Assembly: GCA_003223595.1 (NCBI GenBank)
Contig: QHVR01000233.1
Coordinates: 1-11,518, forward strand
Reading direction: 5' to 3'
DNA length: 11,518 nt
From: Acidobacteriota bacterium
GTDB taxonomy: Bacteria; Acidobacteriota; Terriglobia; Terriglobales; Acidobacteriaceae
Position 1 is the first letter of the stretch. Each line of letters starts with the position of its first letter. Below, piece after piece: positions 1-6,014 of the stretch. The position numbers and the translations under genes are program-made. The notes below the pieces were generated by a model. That model saw nothing but the letters and a program-made list of their open reading frames with translations. It was not told the DNA's origin and made no database searches.

Positions 1-863
1 CGCCGCAGCCCGGTGACGCCGCGCCCGTTGCTGCGAGCCTGGCTCAAGGTCTGGCTCATCATGTCCTGCCGCCGCTCATCCTGCCAGCGATCGAGAATCT
101 GTTGCGCGTGCGTGCGAATTTCATCGGCGCTGACGTGCCCCACATCGGCATTGAAGTGCCCGATCAATGCCTGGCTCACGTAGGGATGCAGCTGCGATTC
201 GAACATCGGCCGGTGCGCATCCTGGCAGGCAAGAATCCATTTTTCGAAGACGCCCTTTTCCTGCAACTCCTTCAACAGGCCTGCAACGTTCTTGAAATGA
301 TGCCGCACTTCGTCTTCTACGCGGCGTTGCGCGTGGCCGCCGTCGTACCCGCCGAAGCCATCGCTTCGTCCTCGGCGCGAAAGCGGGTGGAATAAATCCT
401 CGCGTTCGACAAGTTCTCCCAAACGAAGATCGAAAATCCTGGCGCGGTGCTTGTCCACAAGCACGACAGCCATCAGAGGAGAGGCTCCGAGCAGGCGAGC
501 GAGAGGCTTGAGATGAAAACGGCGATCGATGAAGAGCTGGGTGCTGCCAAGTTCTGCCGGGACGTCGAATTCGCGCCAGATATTCTTATCCGCACACGCA
601 AACACGGCCTTGCCGTGAGTTCCATTGCTACGAAGTTCGGTGGAGAGCCGCACGATGCGCTCAATGTCCTGGCGGGCGCAGTCTCGTTTAGCTTTGTCCT
701 CCATGCGGCGGAGGCTTTCCCGCGCCAGGTCTTTAATCAGAATGATGTCTTCTTTATGGGCTTTGTTCCGGGGTGCTGAAGGTTGATAGTAGAAACTGAC
801 TGCACATGAATTTTCGTCCTGAAGTTCAGCCAGTTCACGGATTTGTTCGCGAGAAATACTCAT
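1..863 (-). CDS. baeRF-type (bacterial eRF1-like) protein, partial at left edge
   Basis: No stop codon occurs before the left edge, so about 287 residues are visible and the C-terminus is missing. The start is the ATG at 863, preceded by a good Shine-Dalgarno (GGGGAG, read from 871-876, GGAG ending 7 bases from the ATG). The first ~150 residues look like an alpha/beta N-terminal domain with a central hydrophobic strand (MAVVLVDKHRARIFDL, ~131-146). A glycine-rich loop GFGGYDGGHAQRRVEDEVR (~169-187) follows, then the ADEIR/ILDRW helical stretch (~246-260) and a VTGLR segment at the edge. This order matches the bacterial archaeo-eukaryotic release factor families (baeRF, often annotated 'host attachment protein' or eRF1 domain 2), most like family 10. 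Those families are predicted to act at the ribosome, possibly in rescue or peptide release, but most members are uncharacterised. The loop resembles but is not the catalytic GGQ of eRF1. The gene follows the HPF-sigma fusion by 32 bases, so co-transcription is likely. Family assignment is fairly secure; function is inferred. Confidence 0.82.
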   Translation of the reverse strand, partial: MSISREQIRELAELQDENSCAVSFYYQPSAPRNKAHKEDIILIKDLARESLRRMEDKAKRDCARQDIERIVRLSTELRSNGTHGKAVFACADKNIWREFDVPAELGSTQLFIDRRFHLKPLARLLGASPLMAVVLVDKHRARIFDLRLGELVEREDLFHPLSRRGRSDGFGGYDGGHAQRRVEDEVRHHFKNVAGLLKELQEKGVFEKWILACQDAHRPMFESQLHPYVSQALIGHFNADVGHVSADEIRTHAQQILDRWQDERRQDMMSQTLSQARSNGRGVTGLR

Positions 864-895
864 GGATAATCTCCCCAAATGATTGCGGTTTTGGA

Positions 896-1948
896 TTAAG
901 CGGCGCCAGTTGGAGCGAACCGGCCCTGGAACTGCCTGGCCAGCCCGGGCGCCTTGCGCAAGTGATCGCGCGCGGCAGACACAAAGGCGAGCACCTTTTC
1001 GGCAGGTTGAGCGGTAATCGCCACAATCTCTTCAACACTGAACCCTTCGATGGCATAAAGAATGAAGGCTTCGCGCGGGCCCGAGCCGAGGTCGCGCAGC
1101 GCCGAAGCCACCAGCCGCAGCAACTCGTCCGATGCCATGATCTGCTCAGGAGTCGCTACGCGGGAATCAGCAATCACGGAGGCTCCGGTGATGGACTCGT
1201 CGGGCTGGTGAAACTGCAATTCGGCTTCGTCACTGCCGCGGACATTGGGCTGCCGCGCGGAATCTTCCAGATGGACGGCGCTGCCATTGCTCTCGTCCCC
1301 GCGGGAAAGTTCCGCGAAGGCACGCAACGCTTGGCGGTACAACCAGGGCTCGAGCGCGAGTTTCTCCGGCTTCTCCTGATTGTCGCTCAGAGCGGCTGCG
1401 ATGGCCTCATCGATCACTTCTTCTTTCGACACCGAACCCGGGGCAAGCGTGCCCTGCGCCTCGCGAACGTAAATCTCGCGTTCCACAAAGCGAGAGAGGC
1501 GGGCTAAATTGGCATTCACATAAGAACGGACATCATCGGCCGAGATGGTCGCGGGAAACACCGCCGCCAGGGTCTGTTCGAATGGGACTTCACTCACGGG
1601 CGCACCGCGGCGGGTGTTGTCGCCACGGCGTCCACGCTGCCACTTGTGCGAAGCTCGTAACAGGTCCTTATGTTTGTTGACCTGCTGCAACAAGTCCTCA
1701 AACGCCGCCTTTACGGCACTGGTGGCAGTAGGAGCTGCATTCTGCACCGCCATCTGTCCGGAGGGCAGGCGCAGATTTAGAGACACACTGGTCCCTTCGC
1801 GCGGAGACACTTCTTCCACCATACCTTTCAGGTGGACCAAGTCCGGGCGGAACACCTGCAGGCGCTTTTCCAGCTTTTCGATGTGATGCTGAACATCTTT
1901 TTCAACGGCGGGATTTTTCGGAAGACGATAGCTGACGTGAACGTTCAT
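896..1948 (-). CDS. HPF/RaiA ribosome-hibernation domain fused to sigma-70-like domains
   Basis: Residues 1-105 of this 350-residue protein read as an S30AE/HPF (RaiA) domain. It opens MNVHVSYRLPKN, has the amphipathic helix VEKDVQHHIEKLEKRL (~15-30), a beta-rich middle (VSLNLRLPSGQ) and the typical second helix ending in VNKHKDLLR (~90-98). HPF domains bind the 30S decoding region and inactivate ribosomes. After a basic linker (~99-115), residues ~123-215 resemble sigma-70 region 2 (VSKEEVIDEAIAAAL, PWLYRQALRAF). Residues ~272-332 resemble sigma region 4, a helix-turn-helix (LLRLVASALRDLGSGPREAFILYAIEGFSVEEIVAI, quoted here as two joined parts: LLRLVASALRDLGSG and PREAFILYAIEGFSVEEIVA). I chose the ATG at 1948 (GAGG five bases upstream, normal HPF N-terminus) over an in-frame TTG at 1981. 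The HPF call is strong. The sigma call rests on pattern only; the half may be a degenerate sigma that no longer binds promoters. It leads the baeRF gene downstream. Confidence 0.85.
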   Translation of the reverse strand: MNVHVSYRLPKNPAVEKDVQHHIEKLEKRLQVFRPDLVHLKGMVEEVSPREGTSVSLNLRLPSGQMAVQNAAPTATSAVKAAFEDLLQQVNKHKDLLRASHKWQRGRRGDNTRRGAPVSEVPFEQTLAAVFPATISADDVRSYVNANLARLSRFVEREIYVREAQGTLAPGSVSKEEVIDEAIAAALSDNQEKPEKLALEPWLYRQALRAFAELSRGDESNGSAVHLEDSARQPNVRGSDEAELQFHQPDESITGASVIADSRVATPEQIMASDELLRLVASALRDLGSGPREAFILYAIEGFSVEEIVAITAQPAEKVLAFVSAARDHLRKAPGLARQFQGRFAPTGAA

Positions 1949-2000
1949 GAGCGCCTCGGCCTTGCTAACGAAGTCGCGCAACCAAGTGCTTTCTAAGCGA

Positions 2001-2006
2001 ATTGTA
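2001..2006 (-). promoter_or_regulatory. Candidate -10 box for the HPF-sigma/baeRF unit
   Basis: On the minus strand this reads TACAAT, five of six matches to the consensus -10, with TG directly in front. It would place transcription start near 1994, about 45 bases before the chosen ATG at 1948. No good -35 sits at normal spacing (CTTTTG at 17 bases), so this is a weak prediction and another sigma factor could be used. Confidence 0.3.
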
Positions 2007-2129
2007 CACCCGCTTCAACAAGGCAAAAGCAGAAATCGAGTGTAGGAAATTAGACTCCGTTCATGTTGCGAATGCAGAGATACTCCGGAGTTTGCAGCCT
2101 TTCGGCGCAGCAGTTTATGATCGCCAGCC

Positions 2130-3464
2130 ATGACTCCATTACGGGTTCTGCCGCTCGTGTTGATTGCAGCTTTTGCCTGCGCCCAGAGTTCATCGCCAAA
2201 AGAAATTGATAGCGTTTATCCCGACGCGCACTCTCTGTACCTGGATCTGCATGAGCATCCCGAATTGTCGGGACATGAGACAGAAACAGCCGCCAAGTTG
2301 GCCGGGAAATTGAAAGCTGCAGGGTACGACGTCACAGAACACCTCGGTGGCACGGGAGTTGTCGCGGTCCTGAAGAACGGTAATGGTCCAATCATTATGC
2401 TGCGCACCGAACTCGACGCGCTGCCGGTGGAGGAACGTACAGGTCTTCCCTACGCCAGCAAAATACATTCCAAGGATGATGCAGGCCGCGACGTGGCGGT
2501 GATGCATGCCTGTGGTCACGATGTGCATATGGCATCGCTGCTCGGAACGGCGGAAATCATGGCGCGCAGCAAAAACACCTGGCATGGGACGCTGATCCTG
2601 ATCGGCCAGCCCGCGGAAGAGACGATCGGGGGGGCGGAAGGCATGATCAAAGCTGGCTTGTTCACTCGATTTCCAAAGCCCGACGCTATCGTAGCGCTGC
2701 ACGTAGGCAACGAACTGCCGGCCGGCACCGTTTCCATCACGCCAGGAATTTACAACACGAACTCCGATTCCGTTCGCATCACAATTTATGGCAAGGGCGG
2801 GCACGGGGCAGCGCCGCACACGACCATCGATCCGATTGTCATTGCAGCGCGGACCATTCTCTCGCTGCAAACGATTGCGTCGCGCGAGGTGAAGCCGGGC
2901 GAGTTGGCGATTGTGACGGTGGGCTATATCCGCGCGGGCACGAAAAACAACATCATTCCCGAGCAAGCAGAGATGGGCCTGACCATACGAACTTACAAGC
3001 AGGACATTCGCAAGCAGGTTCTGGCAGCCATCGCGCGCATCGCCAAAGCAGAAGCAGAAGCTGCGGGGGCACCGCGCGAGCCATCAGTGGAACATTACGA
3101 AGGAACCGATGCGGTGTATAACGAACCCGCGTTGGCAGAGCGGCTGCGGGCTCCGCTGGAAGCAGCGCTGGGAAAGGATCACGTGGAGATCACCGGCCCG
3201 ATCACCCCTTCGGAAGACTTCTCATATTTTGTCGAGCAGGGTGTGCCCGGTTTTTACTTCAGTCTGGGCGGCGCTGATCCGCAGAAATTTAGCGAAGCGA
3301 AAGCCAAAGGAGAACATCTGCCGTCGAACCACTCTTCCCTATTCGCTCCGGATGTCGATCCAGCCCTGCATACCGCGATTGCCGCCGAAGTGGCGGTTTT
3401 GCGAAACCTGCTGAACGCGTCACCCGCTGAGCTGCACAAGCTGGCCACGAGCCCCAAGCAGTAA
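2130..3464 (+). CDS. Exported M20D-family amidohydrolase (hippurate/IAA-amino acid hydrolase-like)
   Basis: This 444-residue metallopeptidase-fold enzyme probably cleaves N-acyl amino acids or similar amides (hippurate hydrolase, IAA-amino acid hydrolase and carboxypeptidase relatives). The family's landmarks are in order: LHEHPELSGHETETA (~40-54), LRTELDALPVEE (~91-102), the metal-binding HACGHD (~126-131, ligands Cys128 and His130), PAEE (~161-164), LHVG with His191, the dimerisation-domain motif GKGGHGAAPH (~221-230), then PSEDFSYF (~360-367) and the last ligand region NHSSLF with His401. All expected ligands are present and the length is normal once a signal peptide is included. The N-terminus (MTPLRVLPLVLIAAFACAQS) is a Sec signal, probably cleaved near residue 18, so the enzyme acts outside the cytoplasm. 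The Shine-Dalgarno is weak. It ends 24 bases from convergent mqnE with no clear terminator between them. Substrate cannot be told from sequence. Confidence 0.93.
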   Translation: MTPLRVLPLVLIAAFACAQSSSPKEIDSVYPDAHSLYLDLHEHPELSGHETETAAKLAGKLKAAGYDVTEHLGGTGVVAVLKNGNGPIIMLRTELDALPVEERTGLPYASKIHSKDDAGRDVAVMHACGHDVHMASLLGTAEIMARSKNTWHGTLILIGQPAEETIGGAEGMIKAGLFTRFPKPDAIVALHVGNELPAGTVSITPGIYNTNSDSVRITIYGKGGHGAAPHTTIDPIVIAARTILSLQTIASREVKPGELAIVTVGYIRAGTKNNIIPEQAEMGLTIRTYKQDIRKQVLAAIARIAKAEAEAAGAPREPSVEHYEGTDAVYNEPALAERLRAPLEAALGKDHVEITGPITPSEDFSYFVEQGVPGFYFSLGGADPQKFSEAKAKGEHLPSNHSSLFAPDVDPALHTAIAAEVAVLRNLLNASPAELHKLATSPKQ

Positions 3465-3488
3465 ACATCCGGAGCCGCGCAAGCAAAT

Positions 3489-4643
3489 CTAGACTGCTAC
3501 TGTAACCGAGGTCTCGGTGCGCGTGACCTGCCGGTACAGGGTATCTCGCTCGATGGGCACACGACCGGCGGTGCGGATCAGGCGCTCCAACTCCTCGCGG
3601 CGCATGCCCTGCGGGGTGGTCGCGCCGGCATCGTGATAAATCTTTTCTTCAATCACGGTGCCGTCCATGTCGTCGGCGCCGAAGCGCAGCGAGATTTGAG
3701 CGATTTTCGCGGTCATCATTTGCCAATACGACTTGATGTGCGGGAAGTTGTCGAGCACCAGCCGGCTCACCGCGATCTGCTTGATGTCGAGCATGCCGGT
3801 GGTCTTGGGCAGATGCTGCAGCGGAGTGTTGTCGGGATGGAAGGCCAATGGGATAAAGGTTTGGAAACCGCCGGTCTCATCCTGCAGTGCGCGTAATTTC
3901 ATCAGATGGTCGACGCGATCATCGTCATTCTCCACATGGCCGTAAAGCATGGTCGCGTTCGACTTCAGACCAATCTGGTGGGCGAGTTTGGCAGTTTCCA
4001 GCCACTGGTCGCCGTCGATCTTGTGGTCGCAGATAATGTGGCGCACGCGGTCGGCGAAAATTTCGGCGCCGCCGCCAGGCAAGGAATCGACGCCCGAGGC
4101 CTTGAGTTGCTCCAACGTTTCGCGAATGGAAAGTTTGGCGCGACGGGCGAGATATGCGACTTCGACCATGGTGAAAGCTTTGAGATGGACCTGCGGAAAG
4201 CGCTGCTTCAGGCCGGCGCAGAGATCGAGGAAATACTGGAAGGGCAGGTCGGGATGCAATCCGCCAACGATATGAAATTCGGTGACCGCCTCGGAGTACC
4301 CGGAGGCAGCGGTCTGAAATGCTTCGTCCAGCGCCATCGTATAAGCGCCGGGCGCGTCCTTCTTGCGGCCAAAGGCACATAATCGGCATGCCGCCACGCA
4401 CACATTCGTGGGATTGATGTGGCGGTTGACGTTGAAGTAAGTCTTGTCCCCATGCATGCGCTCGCGCACAAGATTCGCCATCCAGCCGACCGCAAGAATA
4501 TCCCCGGTGCGGTAAAGGGCGAGCGCGTCCGCGGTATCAAGGCGCTTGCCGGTTGTCACCTTGTCGTAGATGGGCACAAGGCGCGGATCGTCCGTCTGAA
4601 AGGCATGGGTCTGAAAAGCGTCGGATGCGTGCGAACCGGCCAT
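3489..4643 (-). CDS. mqnE: Aminofutalosine (aminodeoxyfutalosine) synthase MqnE
   Basis: This is a radical SAM enzyme of the futalosine route to menaquinone. MqnE joins 3-[(1-carboxyvinyl)oxy]benzoate to the adenosyl group of SAM, giving aminodeoxyfutalosine. The 384-residue protein carries the signature HINPTNVCVAACRLCAF (~75-91), whose Cys82, Cys86 and Cys89 form the CX3CX2C site for the 4Fe-4S cluster. GGLHPDLPFQYFLDL (~127-141) and HLKAFTMVEV then separate it from its relative MqnC, and TPQGMRREELERLI closes it near the C-terminus. In the cluster motif, leucine sits just before the last cysteine where phenylalanine is common. The N-terminus has a short tandem repeat (AFQTHAFQT, residues 9-17) before the conserved body begins. 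Start is the ATG at 4643, with a weak Shine-Dalgarno. It lies 48 bases downstream of the helix-hairpin-helix lipoprotein gene and may share its transcript. The pathway partner mqnP is at 5937-6905. Confidence 0.95.
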   Translation of the reverse strand: MAGSHASDAFQTHAFQTDDPRLVPIYDKVTTGKRLDTADALALYRTGDILAVGWMANLVRERMHGDKTYFNVNRHINPTNVCVAACRLCAFGRKKDAPGAYTMALDEAFQTAASGYSEAVTEFHIVGGLHPDLPFQYFLDLCAGLKQRFPQVHLKAFTMVEVAYLARRAKLSIRETLEQLKASGVDSLPGGGAEIFADRVRHIICDHKIDGDQWLETAKLAHQIGLKSNATMLYGHVENDDDRVDHLMKLRALQDETGGFQTFIPLAFHPDNTPLQHLPKTTGMLDIKQIAVSRLVLDNFPHIKSYWQMMTAKIAQISLRFGADDMDGTVIEEKIYHDAGATTPQGMRREELERLIRTAGRVPIERDTLYRQVTRTETSVTVAV

Positions 4644-4691
4644 TGTCTTGATGATATCGCAGGAGCATCCCGCTCGGCCATTGCGAGCCGG

Positions 4692-5051
4692 CTACTGGTT
4701 GACTACGACGCGGTCCTGAATCTGGCTGTATTCGTCTTCGGTCAAGATACGCCGGGTTACCAGTTGATGGGTATTGGCGAAAGGACGCTCGGCGACGATG
4801 CGCTCGGCCTGATGCGCGTTGACTCCCGGCAGTGATTCCAGGTCCTGCCGGGAAGCTTTGTTCAGATCGATGGAGCGCTTGTTGCTAAGGCCTTCTTTGA
4901 GACCCTGGGCGATGGCTTTCGTGTCGCGCTTGACGGCGGCCGTTTCCTCGGCTGTCTTCTGGCGGATCTGGTCGGGATTCTGGTTGGTGCAGGCAATACA
5001 CGCACCAACCCCGCATGCGATCAAAGCAGATAAGAGGAGACGGCCGAACAT
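4692..5051 (-). CDS. Small exported helix-hairpin-helix (ComEA-like) putative lipoprotein
   Basis: I chose the ATG at 5051 (119 residues) over an in-frame start at 5096, because it gives a clean signal peptide (MFGRLLLSALIACGVGACIAC) with GGA eight bases upstream. The signal holds three cysteines (13, 18, 21). LIAC fits a lipobox but would leave a very short signal; Cys21 lacks the usual leucine at -3. A charged, lysine/glutamate-rich coiled segment follows (~28-57). Residues ~60-112 are a helix-hairpin-helix domain of the ComEA/T2SK kind (IDLNKASRQDLESLPGV, then a second helix AERIVAERP and LTEDEYSQIQDRV). ComEA-type domains bind DNA without sequence preference outside the cytoplasm during uptake, but the domain also occurs in exported proteins of unknown role. 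No competence genes are nearby, so DNA uptake is only a possibility. It probably leads a transcript into mqnE. Confidence 0.8.
   Translation of the reverse strand: MFGRLLLSALIACGVGACIACTNQNPDQIRQKTAEETAAVKRDTKAIAQGLKEGLSNKRSIDLNKASRQDLESLPGVNAHQAERIVAERPFANTHQLVTRRILTEDEYSQIQDRVVVNQ
4982..5010. repeat. Perfect 9-bp inverted repeat in the lipoprotein signal-peptide codons
   Basis: GGTTGGTGC (4982-4990) and GCACCAACC (5002-5010) are perfect reverse complements around an 11-base loop. The hairpin lies at about codons 14-24 of the minus-strand lipoprotein gene. It could fold in the mRNA just after the start or be a chance result of repeated Cys/Gly/Ala/Thr codons. Confidence 0.5.
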
Positions 5052-5181
5052 GCTATTCCGATGCCTCTGCCGTGCGCACGGTTGGCACGCGGCCAACTTC
5101 GGGGCCTACTTTCCTGTTGAAAACTGCATCTATCGTTGGATGTAGGTGGGATCCAGGTGCGCCCTTCGCCAGCAAAAGTGG

Positions 5182-5187
5182 AAGGAG
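5182..5187 (+). promoter_or_regulatory. Strong ribosome binding site deciding the 5196 start
   Basis: AAGGAG ends 8 bases before the ATG at 5196. It selects this start over an in-frame ATG at 5136, which has no comparable site and would put 20 unlikely residues before the signal peptide. Confidence 0.75.
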
Positions 5188-5195
5188 AACGCTTC

Positions 5196-6014
5196 ATGAA
5201 GAATGTTTTCAAAGCCACAGTATTGATCGCTCTGATGTGCGGAGTCGCGCTGGCGCAAAACGCCAGCCCGTCGTCAAACTCGGGAACTCCCCAGCCGCAG
5301 GCGCAAACGAGCGCGCCACAAACGTCGCAGTCCGCGATGCCAGCACAGCATCCGACTCGCATCGCGCCCGGCAGTGTGATCCCGGTGCAACTAACCAAGA
5401 CGGTGGACGCCAAGAAGGCGAAGACCGGTGACGAGGTGGTGGCAAAGGTCACCATGGACATGAAGACGCAGAGCGGAGATGTCCTCGTGCCTAAGGACAC
5501 GAAGGTGATCGGGCATGTAACGGAAGCGCAAAAACGTGAAAAGGATCAAAAGCAATCCGAGTTGGGCCTGGCTTTCGATCACGCCGTCACCAAGGACGGC
5601 AACACCATGCAGATGCCCATGTCCATTCAAGCGGTAATCGGGCAGCAGCAGCAGAACCAGCAGAGCGAAGCGAATACTCCAGCAGGAAAAGAACAAGCCG
5701 CCGGAGTGCCTTCCGGGGCAGCCCCAACGGGCGCGACTGGAGGCAAATCTTCTGGCACCACGCCGCCTGCTCCAAGCCCCTCCGCATCCGGCTCTGGTGC
5801 CGGTGCTGATACCGGCGACAACCAGGCGGCGAATGGCGGACGCCCACCTATCACCGCGCAGACTCAGGGTGTGATCGGGATTTCCAACCTGACCCTTGCT
5901 CCTGCGTCCAACGGAACGCAAGGGACGGTGATGACTTCAGATAAGAATAATGTGAAGCTGGAAAGCGGGACCATGCTGCTGTTGAAGGTTAACCAGTCGC
6001 GAGCAGGAATTTGA
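5196..6014 (+). CDS. Exported TrbI/VirB10-like protein with low-complexity linker, function unknown
   Basis: The 272-residue product begins with a clear Sec signal peptide (MKNVFKATVLIALMCGVALA, cleavage expected before Gln21). A Ser/Pro/Gln-rich stretch follows (~22-53). Residues ~55-149 form a beta-rich domain: IAPGSVIPVQLTKTVDA, GDEVVAKV, VLVPKDTKVIGHVTEA, then LGLAFDHAVTKDG and IQAVIG. This pattern recalls the C-terminal domain of TrbI/VirB10 (a 'GTVIPAVL...' opening and a 'lpkGtkviG' strand). Residues ~150-222 are low complexity, with a Gln run from CAG codons and Gly/Ser/Ala/Pro repeats. A short final beta segment (GVIGISNLTLAP to LLLKVNQ, ~225-267) closes it. There are no other type IV secretion genes nearby, so a conjugation role is unlikely; it is probably a periplasmic or envelope protein. 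It is divergent from the lipoprotein gene and convergent with mqnP. Confidence 0.82.
   Translation: MKNVFKATVLIALMCGVALAQNASPSSNSGTPQPQAQTSAPQTSQSAMPAQHPTRIAPGSVIPVQLTKTVDAKKAKTGDEVVAKVTMDMKTQSGDVLVPKDTKVIGHVTEAQKREKDQKQSELGLAFDHAVTKDGNTMQMPMSIQAVIGQQQQNQQSEANTPAGKEQAAGVPSGAAPTGATGGKSSGTTPPAPSPSASGSGAGADTGDNQAANGGRPPITAQTQGVIGISNLTLAPASNGTQGTVMTSDKNNVKLESGTMLLLKVNQSRAGI

Noticed and set aside
806..1507. Plus-strand open frame of 233 codons
   Set aside because: It lies antisense to the HPF-sigma gene, shows no recognisable domain, and the minus-strand frame has clear family motifs throughout.
1949..1981. Upstream TTG start for the HPF-sigma protein
   Set aside because: It adds 11 residues outside the HPF fold. 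The ATG at 1948 has GAGG five bases upstream and gives the normal HPF N-terminus.
2190..2966. Minus-strand open frame of 258 codons
   Set aside because: It is antisense to the well-conserved M20D amidohydrolase and has a random composition rich in Arg, His and Cys.
4672..4688. Small inverted repeat GCTCG...CGAGC between the lipoprotein gene and mqnE
   Set aside because: Only five base pairs with no T-run; too weak to call an attenuator or terminator.
5640..5665. CAG-rich tract as a microsatellite
   Set aside because: It simply encodes the Gln run of the low-complexity linker and is only a few units long.
5391..5921. Minus-strand open frame of 176 codons
   Set aside because: It mirrors the exported TrbI-like gene, which has the signal peptide, the strong ribosome site and the family pattern.
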